In this document: positions 32,800 through 43,674 of the stretch, piece by piece
Layout of the letters: each line of letters starts with the position of its first letter
Position numbering within the stretch: the stretch's first letter is position 1
DNA from: Kalmusia sp. IMI 367209
Lineage: Eukaryota > Ascomycota > Dothideomycetes > Pleosporales > Didymosphaeriaceae
Direction: 5' to 3'
Length of the DNA: 64,000 nt
NCBI GenBank assembly: GCA_027946365.1
Contig: JAPEUQ010000001.1
Span: forward strand, 2,666,001-2,730,000
Program-made: the position numbers and the translations under genes
The notes under the pieces: generated by a model
Database searches by the model: none
Told to the model about the DNA's origin: nothing
What the model saw: only the letters and a program-made list of their open reading frames with translations

Positions 32800-34468
32800 T
32801 TACACGCTCTCCACCTGCTCATTCTTCGTCTTCTCGATTGTCAGTCCCGCACCTTCGGCATCATGCCTGAATTCCTCCTCCTGTAGCAGTAACCTCTCCA
32901 TCAGCTGCGCGTTCGCCTTCCTCACATTCTTGATCTCAAACAACTCGTCCATATGCTCAAGCGGGATACTCTTTGTCTCCGGAATCAAGAAGTACACGAA
33001 CGGAATGGACAAGATCATCAAGCTCGCAAAGAAGAAATACACTCCATAACCCATGGTGTTAAACATCTGCGGCGTGAACCGCGAGATGATGAAATTCCAG
33101 AACCAGTTATTGGCCGCAGCGGAAGCCTGGCCTAGCGACCGAGTGTTCTGGGAGAACATCTCAGAGTTGATGACCCAGGGCGTACCGTTCCACGAGGGCG
33201 TGTAGAAGGCAGTCCACAGGTAGAAGAAGAAGACGGCGGCGATACCACCTGAGGTGAGCTTGGCATTGGGATCACTGGCGTTAGCGCCCGCGATCTTAAT
33301 GTATGCACCAATGAACCACATGCATAGGGAGCCGCCGGCAGCACCGATCATGAGGAGCTTAGTACGGCCGAGGCGGTCAATGAGCCAGAGGAGCCAGATA
33401 ATGGTAACAACGGTTTTGACAACGCCGAAGATGCCCGTTGTGAGGAATCCGGTACTGGTGCCTGTAATACCGATGGACTTGAAGACCGTCGGAGAATAGT
33501 AGTTGATCGCGTTGATACCGGATCCGTTCTGCCAGAGGAAGAGCATGCCACCAAGGAAGAAGCGCCAGAGGACCTTGCGCTGCTTGAGCGCAGCGAAAGG
33601 ACGCCAGAAGCCGGGGCCAATGTGAATGCGATCATGTTCAATTTGAGCGTCGATAGCGGCGACTTCCTCGACAATGTATAGGTCCGTTGGTGGTAGGTTG
33701 CGAATCCAGCAGAGGTTGTTCAAGGCCTCTTCGCGCTTGCCCTTCGTGAAGAGCCAGCGAGGGGATTCTTTCATCCAGATCGCACCGATGAGGAGGCAGC
33801 CAGCGGGGATGAGTTGGACAGCGAATGGGATGAGCCATTGCCTGTGCGAAGGGGCCATAGTCTCTTGGAGACCGTAATTGATCCAACTGGAAGGTAATTA
33901 GCATATGCGATTGTGGAGGGACATTGTTGTGAAGTACTAACAATCCAACTAGACCACCAATCTGCCATCCCAGTTCGTAGATACCAACAAGTCTTCCTCG
34001 CACCGCAGGTGGTGACAACTCAGAAATGTAGATGGGCACCATATTCGATGCACCACCCACACCCAGACCAGCCAAAACCCGTCCGCCGATGATAAGTCCA
34101 AGTCCACGCTCCCGGTTCGCGCCCAGCATGAGACCAGCACCAAGGATAAAGACCATACACCATACCAGGAGCGACTTCCGTCGTCCTAGGTAGTAGCTCG
34201 AAGCATATGCGCCGAAAGATCCGAAGAAGGCACCGGCCTGGTACACCGACACGATGTTGGACTTTGTAAGCGCGAGCTTGTCTTTGTCCATCTCATTGAG
34301 CTTGAATTCATTGACGAAGGAGGGTAGTGCGAGGGTCGTTCCGATAAATGCTGAGTCGTAGCCAATCATGCATGATGCCCATGATGCGACTGCAGCGGCA
34401 GTGTATACACGCCAGTTGTAGACGGCTTTGGGCGTTGGCCGATCCTCTACGAAGGCGAGGATGCCCAT
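32800..34468 (-). CDS. qutD: Quinate permease, sugar-transporter family
   Basis: Two exons on the minus strand, 34468-33942 and 33886-32800, give 537 residues, near the length of QutD/Qa-y. About 12 membrane segments are present. Sugar-porter marks are GRRKSLL after segment 2-3, RVLAGLGVGGASNMVPIYIS with the downstream RG, ESPRWL in the middle loop, and PETKSIPLEHMDELF at the end of the last segment. It imports quinate into the cell. It shares a 744-base upstream region with qutB in divergent orientation, so quinate induction through QutA is expected. The intron is 55 bases with a GTTAGT donor. Confidence 0.93.
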
Positions 34469-35212
34469 CTTGAAAATTTCTTCTCAAGACTGATTCGAGT
34501 CTTGATGAGGTCAACGAAGAAAGAAAACCGAAAGTCCGGTGGAGTGGACTGAAGTTCGAGTCCGGGAATCTGGTTGATGGATAAGATGAAGTCAAGGGTG
34601 TGTCGCCCCTTCATATACTCTGTTCTACCCCAGACCCAGACCCAAGTTTTACCCCAGCTAAACACGCGGAGAACCTGCCTCCACTGGGGGTGAGTCCGTG
34701 CAAGGGCTCACTCTCTTCCACGCAATTGAGAATCCAGCCCCTGTTCGTCTGGAAAAAGTCTTTGAACACAATCTGGCCGCTATGAGGCTTGGCCACCGTC
34801 TGGTGGCGGGGAATCCCCGTAGCGTAAACTCTTGGGGGCAGATCATCCGTCCTCACATGCATCGGATCCGGGGGCTGTGGACAGGGCCGGAAGAGCATTC
34901 TACCAATCGAGTGATGATGATTGGTTGACAGCTGCGCGATCGGAGTGTTAGTCATGGTCGCATCGGAAGAGGCTTTTGTGGGGACTTCCATGACTCGCGT
35001 GCACGGGTGAACGTTTATCGCTGCACAATTTCTGCGGGGTTGCATTCTACCATGGCGAAGACGCGCATTCATTTACACAAGACCTCCGCGGGGTCGGACT
35101 GAAGCTTGGATCTTTGATAAAGTTGTACGCGCCTTTGACAGTCTACACAACCAAGCGCAGCTCAGCGTAACACAGTCTAGACGCGACTATCAAACTTTTT
35201 CTGCATATTATC
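34469..35212. promoter_or_regulatory. Divergent promoter region between qutD and qutB
   Basis: 744 bases between outward-facing starts. One exact GGATAA half-site of the QutA/Qa-1F operator occurs at 34579-34584, without a matching second half. No gene is seen in the overlapping reading frames here. Confidence 0.4.
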
Positions 35213-36215
35213 ATGGCAAAGCAATCCGAATTTCATGAGCCATCACGGTTAGACACTGTTGAGCGCCATGGCTATCTCTTCGGCCACCCCATTGCACACT
35301 CTCTGTCCCCTCTTCTCCACCAAACAGTATACGACGGCATTGGCCTACCATGGTCACAATTCCCTCTAGACTCCTTAGACATGGATCTGTTCTTAAGATT
35401 AAGGGAAGACCCGCGTTTCTACGGTACGTCAATAATTAACCTATTTCAATTTCAGTCAGGTGTTCTAACGCTTCTTAGGTGCCTCAGTAACGATGCCTCA
35501 CAAAGTCGCCATACTAAAGCACCTTGACGGCCTCACACCAGAAGGCGCTTCTGTCGGCGCCGTAAACACATTATTCATAAGACAAGATCCTGAGACGGGG
35601 AAGAGGCTCTATATGGGTACGAACACAGATGTAGTCGGTATACGGGATTCTTTCTATCACAATGTCGAGGATCCGGATTCGTGTTTCCACGGACGCCCCG
35701 CACTGGTAGTTGGTGGAGGAGGTGCAGCGAGGAGTGCCGTGTACGCATTACGAACGTGGATGAAAGCGAGCAAGGTCTATCTCGTGAACCGAGATCGCGC
35801 GGAAGTAAAGGCCGTTATCGATGAGTGTACGGCACGCGGTTACGGCGACGATCTCGTTGACGTCGCGACCGTAGAGCAGGCTCGAGAATTGGAAGGGGTT
35901 GGTGCCATTGTGGCATGCGTACCAAACTTCACACCAAAGACTGAAGATGAGAAGGAGGCACGTGGAGTTCTGGAATGCTTTCTGCAGAAGTCGCACAAGG
36001 GTGCGATATTAGAGATGTGCTACCATCCTTCGCCGTGGACGGAGATCGCGGAGATCAGCCAGAAGGCTGGGTGGAAGGTTATACTGGGAACTGAGGCTAT
36101 GATATATCAGGGCTTCGAGCAAGATAAGTATTGGACGGGGAAGACAATTGAAGAACTCCCAGTAAAGAGGGTCCATGAGGTTATCGCAGCAAAACTAAGT
36201 GAGGCGAGACTGTAG
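35213..36215 (+). CDS. qutB: Quinate/shikimate 5-dehydrogenase
   Basis: Exons 35213-35423 and 35479-36215 give 315 residues, the usual size for QutB/Qa-3. The substrate-binding domain has HSLSPLLHQ and, after splicing, [11 protein letters not shown] with the catalytic lysine; TNTDVVGI supplies the paired aspartate. The NAD-binding loop is [15 protein letters not shown]. It oxidises quinate to 3-dehydroquinate and shikimate to 3-dehydroshikimate, the entry step of the pathway. The intron is 55 bases, starting GTACGT. It converges with qutG, the stops being only 84 bases apart, and is divergent from qutD. Confidence 0.93.
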
Positions 36216-36299
36216 AATGAGACTAAGGATATGTAGTTTCGCTTGTATATATTAACATCTTCCGATTACATGAATAATATTCAAGTATCATACTCTATT

Positions 36300-37558
36300 T
36301 CACGCTCCTGGCCTGGAATAATCAAGATTCCGTACCCGTTTCCACACCTCCCGAACGGTGCGCTCTTGACCCTGGCGCCCTGTCTCTGTAGGTGAATCAC
36401 CGGCCGGCCGAATGGCGAGGTATAACCGACTACCAAGTTGTACGTCCTCGATAGGCGCCGTATCTTCGTCTTTAGGTGGATTTGCAGTCGTGATCAGTCC
36501 TCCAGCTTCTAGAAGAATCGCAATACCAGCTGCAACATCCCTAAACTCGTTAGAATTCGACCTCTAAAACCGGATAGAAGCTTACCATTCCCAGCATCCA
36601 CCCTCCCACCAGATATCAAAAGCTCCCATGGCAACATACGCAAGATCCAACGTCGCACTGCCCAAGCTCCTAACCCCATGTACCATCCCGCCTTTTCCTT
36701 GTCTTCCTCCAACCTCACTCGCCATGTTGACGAAGCTTTCTACCTTCCTATGCATATTGCTGTCCGGATTGTCTCTCCGATCTTTGCCCCATTCGCACGA
36801 GAAAATACAGCCGCTCGGCGCCTTCTCCGGCATTGGTGGGATGGGATTGCGAATCGACGGTAGAGGCTGTGTTCCGTTGAGCCAAGCGCCACGGCCAGAG
36901 CATGAGGAGAAGAATTGGTTGAGGAAAGGCGCGTTTATGATGCCAATCAGCGGTATGGATTTGTGGATGAAAGCGATTGATACGCAGAACATGGGAAATA
37001 GATGGATGTAATTGACAGTACCTGCGAAAAGCTTAGCAGTCGATTTAAGCATGGTAGGGGAGGAGAGGTATACCGTCGAGTGGATCTATGCACCATGTCG
37101 GACTATCGTCAATCAAGTAGTCTCGCGATGCGCCTTTAGAGAAGGATTCTTCACCAACGAACCTGAGCTTATATTAGCCACTATAGGACATCCAAAAAGA
37201 TCAAACAATGCGGCACTGACTTGTGTGAAGGATATCGCTTCGTGATCTGACTTTTGATGTACGCCTCGACATCTACCCACCACAACAATTAGCTCTAGCA
37301 ACATTATGAGTTCGCTAGCTTGTAGCAGACGATTGTAATAGTAGAGACGCATCCAAAGATAGGAAACTCACCTTCGTCCGTCTCAGTGACCAGGTCCACC
37401 GCATTCTCCTTCTGCACATGCTCTTTCTGCTCACCACTCGCCCTAGCATCACCCATCCTCAGCCTCGCTGCATCCGTAAGCATCCTCCCCGCCTGCTTAC
37501 CCAACTGCACCGCAAACGCAAATATCTCATCCAACTCCTCTCTCGGAATTTCAGCCAT
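36300..37558 (-). CDS. qutG: Inositol-monophosphatase-family protein of the quinate cluster
   Basis: Five exons on the minus strand, 37558-37372, 37272-37221, 37162-37074, 37021-36586 and 36540-36300, give 334 residues. Exon 2 is only 52 bases. The metal-binding motifs of the IMPase family are intact: GEESF, then WCIDPLDGTVNY, then EGGCWEWDVAAG just across the last splice junction. QutG/Qa-x belongs to the conserved QUT set, but its substrate in quinate metabolism is not firmly known; a phosphatase role is expected from the family. It is convergent with qutB and divergent from qutE (418 bases). Confidence 0.92.
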
Positions 37559-37976
37559 AGTTTGGAGTCATCGTGGAGAATTCAGGCACGAACGAAGTCC
37601 GCTCGCACTAGGCGCTGATCTGTGATAGTGGGGGTCCCTGATTTGGATCGATACCGTTAGCAGCCGCGGCACGTGGAGATAAAGTCGGAAAAAGGTGAGA
37701 TGCGCATAATGACGTTCTGACAATACCGTGAAATCCGGAGAAGCGTGGATACTGAAGGAGCTCTAAATGCGCGAGACGTAAGTGGTTCGTTGCTTGGGTG
37801 GCAGAGCGTTTGGCCGCGTTCCGCTCTTCGGAATGCCTTTCCGCGCAGCCAAACATCCACAATCTCAATGTCTACACTATTTTCAGCAACATTCTTTCAA
37901 TATTCGAGCTGAAACGCTTCAAGAATATCACGAATCAAAGAATCAATTGCTGTCGAAGTAATTACTTATTCCCACT
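37559..37976. promoter_or_regulatory. Divergent promoter region between qutG and qutE
   Basis: 418 bases between outward-facing starts. No perfect 16-base QutA-type operator is present; GGATCGATACC at about 37645-37655 is a partial inverted repeat only. Regulation is inferred from arrangement. Confidence 0.35.
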
Positions 37977-38429
37977 ATGGCCAAATCTATCCTCCTCATC
38001 AATGGCCCCAACCTCAATCTCCTCGGAACCCGTGAGCCTACGCTCTACGGAAGCACCACCCTCCCACAAGTTGTCGCCGCCGCAGAAAAGCAGTGCGCTT
38101 CCCAATCAATCCGCCTCGAATCCATACAATCAAACCACGAAGGTGTGCTGATAGATCGTATCCACGAGGCGCGCGGCAACATCGACGCCGTAGTCATAAA
38201 TCCCGGAGCATTGACACATACCAGCGTTGCGCTGCGAGATGCGTTGCTTGGCGTGGAGATACCGTTTGTCGAAGTGCATATCAGTAATATTCATAAGAGG
38301 GAGGCGTTTCGGCACCATAGCTATTTGAGTGATAAGGCGGAGGCGGTGATTTGTGGGTTGGGAATCTATGGATACGAGGCTGCTATTGAGTATGCGGTGA
38401 GATATATTAAGCCTAAGGCGAGGTTGTGA
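37977..38429 (+). CDS. qutE: Catabolic type II 3-dehydroquinase
   Basis: An intronless 150-residue frame starting at ATG 37977, the standard size for type II dehydroquinases. Motifs in order are [15 protein letters not shown] followed by the catalytic tyrosine (LYGS, about residue 25), [16 protein letters not shown], and [18 protein letters not shown] with the catalytic histidine. It dehydrates 3-dehydroquinate to 3-dehydroshikimate as a dodecameric cytosolic enzyme. This is the QutE/Qa-2 step that links QutB to QutC. It is the last recognised gene of the split QUT cluster. Confidence 0.96.
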   Translation: MAKSILLINGPNLNLLGTREPTLYGSTTLPQVVAAAEKQCASQSIRLESIQSNHEGVLIDRIHEARGNIDAVVINPGALTHTSVALRDALLGVEIPFVEVHISNIHKREAFRHHSYLSDKAEAVICGLGIYGYEAAIEYAVRYIKPKARL

Positions 38430-39344
38430 TCTAAGGTCGCTCTTTGATGTGGTGAAATGCGGTCTTTGGAAAGTATTTAAAGTCTTGTATGATAATGCTG
38501 CCTTGACCATCTGCAGCCCCACGACCCACTGGTCTAGAGCTAGCAGGTTGCAATTTAGATGACCACTCCCTACATCCGCACTAAAGTGTATTTTGACTGT
38601 TCCGAATCATAGGGTCAAGGTCCTGCTCTAAAATCAGCTCCAGTTCTTACATAGAGTATCCGGAAATCATATCAACGGAGCCCTGCCTCAACAAAGCTTG
38701 AACTTTGAAGATGTTCTAAGAAAGTGCGAGTCTCGGAATGGTAACTTGCAACGACAACTCTTTTGTTCTGGGTGGCTCCCAGTTTCCGTTAATCTACTTT
38801 GTAAATCAGGTCCTACACATCACACTAATATTTTACAGGTGAAGACAAAATAAAGAGAGTGGGCACAAGACGATGGGAAGTTGGTGCCGAACATAGCTTG
38901 AACAAATTGATCACTTTTGCACTCCTTCGTCCACAGCGTGTCGTCTGCCTAAGTGGAGTCGTATCTTCTTTCGAGAGACGCGTTCCCATCAGTTGATCCA
39001 GCGGTTTGGAGAAACAGTGGCGGTGCATTGATCGTTTGTAAAACGAAAGGCAGCCGCCGTGCTTGTCGACAAAGTGCACCGTGCGAAAAAGAGCAGCCTC
39101 ATAATAGATCCCAGAGGAGAGTACAGTGTGGGCAGGAAGCGTATAGAGCAAGATATGTATTGGACGAGTGCGATAGTGGGAGGCGGCTTCTAGGTAGACG
39201 TCACCGATATTGCAGTGAAGGCAGCTGTCAGTGTATGGTGATATTATGCACCTAGGTTACAACGTGGGCTAATGCAAGTGAAATCTAAACATGCAGAACT
39301 CTGCGGGGAGAACGAAATAATGGGTATCATCGATGAATGAAAGC
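38430..39344. other. Intergenic stretch, nothing recognised
   Basis: About 0.9 kb between converging qutE and the membrane-protein gene. Motif-free reading frames only; no RNA gene or repeat was noticed. Confidence 0.5.
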
Positions 39345-40403
39345 CTAGTCCATCCCAGGCATGCCTTGTAGACCACCTATATCCTTGACGAAAGCGTCAA
39401 AGTCGACACCCTCGGCCTCAAACAGCTTTTTTGCTTTCTCTGCAGTTGCGGCCTGCCTCTCGTACGTAAACTCACCTGGGGCAGAGCTCTCATACTGAAC
39501 CAGTTCAATCCACTTGAAAAAGAGTGACTCTTTGCCCATAGCTGTCAAGCGGTCCTTAAACAATATAATCTTCTCTCGTGCTTCTGTCTCAGAGCCCTCG
39601 TCAAGCTTTCCGCAAGGCCAAACCGTCCATTGGCCACTCTCATCGCTTCCGACCCATACGAAGACGCTTGTGCGGAGGTCGTCAACAGACACATCCTTCT
39701 TGTCTATCAGACGCGTAGCTTGAATCATAGCCGCGAAATCCAGGTCGAAATCCTTGTCCATGAGCAAGTAGCCCGTCTTCTCCATTAGCCGCCGACGGTC
39801 GATGGCAGGAAGGATGCGCGTCTTGAAGAATGGACTGTCGGCACCCGCCTTGCCGCTCGAACCCTCGGCCTCACCGAGCAGATCTTGTGCACCCCAGCCC
39901 CGAGATTCCCTCACATACACTTCGTTGTCGCGGAAGCCTATACTGTAACGCCAGAAGATGGGATTGCCTGGAGTCTCGAGGAAGAAGGTCCACGGCCACG
40001 GCCCAACGATGGTAAATAATAACCAGTCGAACAAAAATACGGCCGCGCGCCACGCTACTTTCCGTGATAGTTCACCCCATGCTGTCTTCGACCAGTATAT
40101 TGTAGTTTCGTTCGCGTTCCCAAGGACCGACATCAAGAGCGCCCAGTATAGCGGAATCGCAGCGTACACGCGCCATAATAACAGCAGAGCGATGACGACA
40201 TTGAGACCAAACGGAACAGAGAACACGCGCTTCTTGAACCATGCGGGATGTTTATCGATGTGGGTGATATAGACCGAGGACCTGTCGAAGGTCGCGAGGA
40301 GGGGCGCAAGAGTCGAAGGTGCTGCCTCAAAAGGTTCGGGGATGGCCGGCGCGGGAAGGGCTTTCGTAGACCGCTTGCTGGCCTTTGGTTTGTTGTTCGG
40401 CAT
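39345..40403 (-). CDS. Conserved fungal membrane protein of unknown function
   Basis: A single 352-residue frame with ATG complementary to 40401-40403. The N-terminus is Lys/Pro-rich. Two hydrophobic stretches follow, around residues 65-95 (FGLNVVIALLLLWRVYAAIP and onwards) and 115-140 (AAVFLFDWLLFTIVGPWPW). After these comes a soluble part with FWRYSIGFRDNEVYVRESRG and a charged C-terminal helix ending GLQGMPGMD. No named domain was recognised. An endomembrane location is inferred from the two membrane stretches. It has no evident tie to quinate use and marks the return to ordinary core genes. Confidence 0.85.
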   Translation of the reverse strand: MPNNKPKASKRSTKALPAPAIPEPFEAAPSTLAPLLATFDRSSVYITHIDKHPAWFKKRVFSVPFGLNVVIALLLLWRVYAAIPLYWALLMSVLGNANETTIYWSKTAWGELSRKVAWRAAVFLFDWLLFTIVGPWPWTFFLETPGNPIFWRYSIGFRDNEVYVRESRGWGAQDLLGEAEGSSGKAGADSPFFKTRILPAIDRRRLMEKTGYLLMDKDFDLDFAAMIQATRLIDKKDVSVDDLRTSVFVWVGSDESGQWTVWPCGKLDEGSETEAREKIILFKDRLTAMGKESLFFKWIELVQYESSAPGEFTYERQAATAEKAKKLFEAEGVDFDAFVKDIGGLQGMPGMD

Positions 40404-41069
40404 AGCGAATGTTGTTTCGATATGCTATGACTGCGTCATTGGTGGAGGAAGATACATAAAGTCTGTGAGGTCTGTGAGCGATGTTTGGCGTTAGTAAGCA
40501 CAACAATTGACGACACATTCTGCAGCCAGAAACAGCGGCTACCGCCAATTCTTCTTTCTAGCATTTCACGTAATGAAGGCATTCAGTATCCCTCAGAATC
40601 AATTCAGAGGAAATTTTCAATGTTCGTATGTGTAATGGTCTGCTCTATTCTTTGCGGCATTCGTGTCCCAGGTCGCTTGGGGGTCTGTTCATCCACACCG
40701 ATGATACAGCGACTCGCCCGAAAGCTTCAGAACCGGCAATTGACCCATTCGTTAGTCTCAATACAACTCGAGCAGCCTCCTAGCATGGCTAGTAGGAAAT
40801 AGCGCAATTTAACTCGCGAAAAGAACCATGGCTTAATGGAGCCCAAAGCATGAGATTGCTCGGATGGACTGCGAGGCATAGATATGGGCGTATGATGACG
40901 TTAGAATCAATAAGGCGTACACACCAAGGCGCACTCAGCGAGGCGATTGAAGGTGGAGACGTGGAGTAGAGGGGGTAGTCTTGAACACGTATAAACGCCC
41001 GTACTCAATACTGAAGTCAAGCATCCAAAGACATCGATATCTCTTACTTCTCTGACTACGAGCCTAACA
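40404..41069. other. Divergent promoter region, no gene recognised
   Basis: About 0.67 kb between two outward-facing genes. A 105-codon frame at 40485-40802 shows no known motif. TATAAA-like sequence (GTATAAACG, about 40989-40997) lies about 75 bases upstream of the secreted-protein ATG. Confidence 0.4.
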
Positions 41070-41939
41070 ATGTCTCCCGCAGCCATGTCATCTTCTTCCC
41101 TTCCACTACTTTTGCTCCTGTTCATCGCGTTTTCCTATGGCATGCCATCAATAAGCTTCGTTCCAAAAGATATTCCTGAATTGGTTCCTGGCCCTGGCCT
41201 TCCTTCACTAGCCTCGCTAAACCTCACCACCGAAGATCTATACAAGAAGGCTCTCGCCCACCTGGGTATATACTCTTTTATCGTATACTAAATTGAATCT
41301 GACGAAGTTTTTTTTGCAAAGCCAACAACGTAGACGTGAAGCGCGACGAAATGTCCGCACTATACGGTGTGCAAGGCCCCGGTACAAAACTAATGTTTCT
41401 CTGCTGAAAAAGAAACGCTTCTTTTCGACTGACTGAAACTCACGGTACCTATCCCAACCTTTTTGACTCTCTCTGACTTTGTATTCAACACTCTAGACAA
41501 TCACTGTGGGCCAGATGTTTCTTACTACGCTAACCTCACCCATGTCATGGCCTGCTACGAATATCTCAACTCTCTAGATTACAACTGTTCTACTAATCCA
41601 TCTCGGAAATTTCCAGCGAGATATTGCACGATTGGTGAGGCGAAGGTTGTTGGACTGACTCGAGTGGATGGAAACAAGCAAGTGGATACATGGTATGTAT
41701 GCAGCGCACTATAAGTTAGGCGAGTGCTAAACGTTGTAACAGCAAGAATGTTGCTTATGCGGTGAAGTGGGTCATAGATCATTGCAGAGGGCTCATCGAC
41801 TTTGATGGCCATGAGAAGAGTGGGGGTATTTACCTGCTATCACAAGTATAAGAGTATATCAAGCTTACGTTGCCTAGGTTGGGCCGCTGCATACGGTAAC
41901 GGAAACCACGAAATTGGTGCTGTTAACATCTCTACTTAA
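41070..41939 (+). CDS. Small secreted cysteine-rich protein
   Basis: Five exons, 41070-41265, 41322-41381, 41497-41692, 41743-41825 and 41878-41939, give 198 residues; each junction keeps the frame. An N-terminal signal peptide (LPLLLLLFIAFSYG) ends near residue 24. A Lys-Arg site (VDVKRDEM) near residue 72 could release a propeptide. Six cysteines follow (NHCGPD, MACYEY, YNCSTN, RYCTIG, CKNVA, DHCRG), enough for three disulfides, and the end is AAAYGNGNHEIGAVNIST. The layout (pro-region, paired cysteines, Gly-rich end) is that of secreted apoplastic or effector-like fungal proteins. A second ATG lies at residue 6. Function is unknown. Confidence 0.75.
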
Positions 41940-42376
41940 TTGGGAGATCTCTCAGATGGGATGGGAGGTCTCAAAGAGAGTATGTGAAAAGGAATGATTG
42001 TGCATTGCGGACCAGTCACACTCATGCAACAAATCAGAGCTCTTCACTCGAATATCCAGCCAATGATGATTGCGCTCTGCGCCAGACGCGCGACGGGCCT
42101 CTTATCAACGTTTGCTGCGCACCAATCGCTTCAGCCACCTTTTCTTTGCTGTACTGGCCCAATACACCGCCCTTTTGTTGCACAACTACCATAGCATAGA
42201 ATCTACGACCCTTTTAAAGGAAAGCGTTTCATATGGCACTTGCACCTTCACAAAGCAGGGAAGACTGGGTATAAATATAAACTACTTGCTCTCAAGGTGG
42301 TGTCTTCTCAAATACACCACGCCAAATTACAAAAGTATATCGATCCACCATAGAACTTAAACTTCTAGACCAAGAA
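41940..42376. other. Intergenic stretch, nothing recognised
   Basis: About 0.44 kb between two same-strand genes. Overlapping short frames have no motif. A TATAAATATAAA-like string at about 42268-42279 may serve the next gene. Confidence 0.45.
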
Positions 42377-43352
42377 ATGTCTCGAAATCGATATTCTCAT
42401 TCTGAACAGTGGTCCACCGGCAGTGGCGCTCATTTCCCTCCAACGCTGCCACAGGTTTCAGCTGGTCTCAGCCACGATGGTGACTCAACAACTGACAATC
42501 GTCATGAGCAGCCCCTGAACACAAGCTCAAGCATCTCCTATCGGCCGTCTTGCCAAAGCCAAGGGCTAAAGGGAATTCTAAAAGAACTCCTGGCTCAATA
42601 TCCCCTTCAACGTCGTAGCCACTTCGAGAAAGCTGCTATCACTCTACGAGGTTATCTCATCGACTTGAATGCCACCGGCGTACAACGAGCTCGCTACTCC
42701 GTCGAGACCACCCGCGACCTTGCTGAGACCATCGAAGAGCTTTCGTGCCAGCCTTGCCTGAGTGTCGAACAGTGCAAGTATCTAGAGCAGATCGCTAATC
42801 ATCTATGGGATGATGGTTACCCTCAAGGCCATACTGACCGTCTGAGACAAAATGAACAAGTTCATAACCTAGTGCATCCCAATGGATACTCGTACTATCG
42901 GACAGCCTGCTCACGGGCCCTACACTCCGGTCCCAGCGCACACAAAGCACCTTTCCCGTGTCTCACCCGCCAAGCATTCTGAGTCAGCTGTGAGCATCCG
43001 CTCAAACACTTCATCCGTCCCTCACGGTCTCGATAAGTGGAAAGCTACTGATCCACGCTATATCCCAGAACAAAACCCCAAATATGAGCACCCAGGGCGC
43101 AAGTGGCCATGGAAGACGAAGAACGTAGAGGACGCTCCACGCCTGCCTTCCCCAGCACTGTCACGCACTTGGTCTGTCCTACACGGCTTCGATAAGTGGC
43201 AGCCTACCGACGCGCGCTATGTTCCTGAGCGAGATCCTGCATTCCAGCATGAGCCGCGCACATTGGTAAGCAACTTGAGGCAGACTTTGATGTCTCTTAA
43301 AGTGCCGGCAATGCTAGGCGTATTTGGATCTCGTAAGTCAAAGGAGGAGTAA
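42377..43352 (+). CDS. Hypothetical protein with a twofold DKW repeat; frame changes mid-gene
   Basis: From ATG 42377 the frame stays open to 42982, including a helical part (LKGILKELLAQYPLQRRSHF to EQIANHLWDD). A second frame, one base over, carries a clear internal repeat: HGLDKWKATDPRYIPEQNP and HGFDKWQPTDARYVPERDP, and ends at 43352. The switch falls between about 42760 and 42940. An AG at 42872 or 42905 could be an acceptor, but no good GT donor of the right phase was found, so an unrecognised intron or a one-base indel are both possible. No known domain. No signal peptide or membrane segment. Confidence 0.55.
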
Positions 43353-43674
43353 AGATATAGAGCGACAAAGGGGCCGAGGAAGCGGGGAAGCATTGAGTCA
43401 TTGGGTGGAGTGAGAACGGTGAGGGGGTACGCTCCTACATCATAACCCCACTCGCCCTGAGTTATTGTATTCTACTTTAGTTTGTTTCAATTTAGAGTTT
43501 TTATATTTCGACCACCTTCGTATCAAATCTGTCCTCGATCTGTCTCGTCTTAGCTTCCTAAATAGTACCTAAGCACGTTGATTGACTGACTCTATAAGCC
43601 CACCTGGCCGCCGCATTCTGTGCTCCTCAAGAAAGGCGAGGTACTCTTGTCCTTCCTGGAAGATCCAGGTCGCA
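43353..43674. other. Convergent 3' region, nothing recognised
   Basis: About 0.32 kb between the repeat-bearing gene and the F-box gene, which converge here. No motif seen. Confidence 0.45.
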
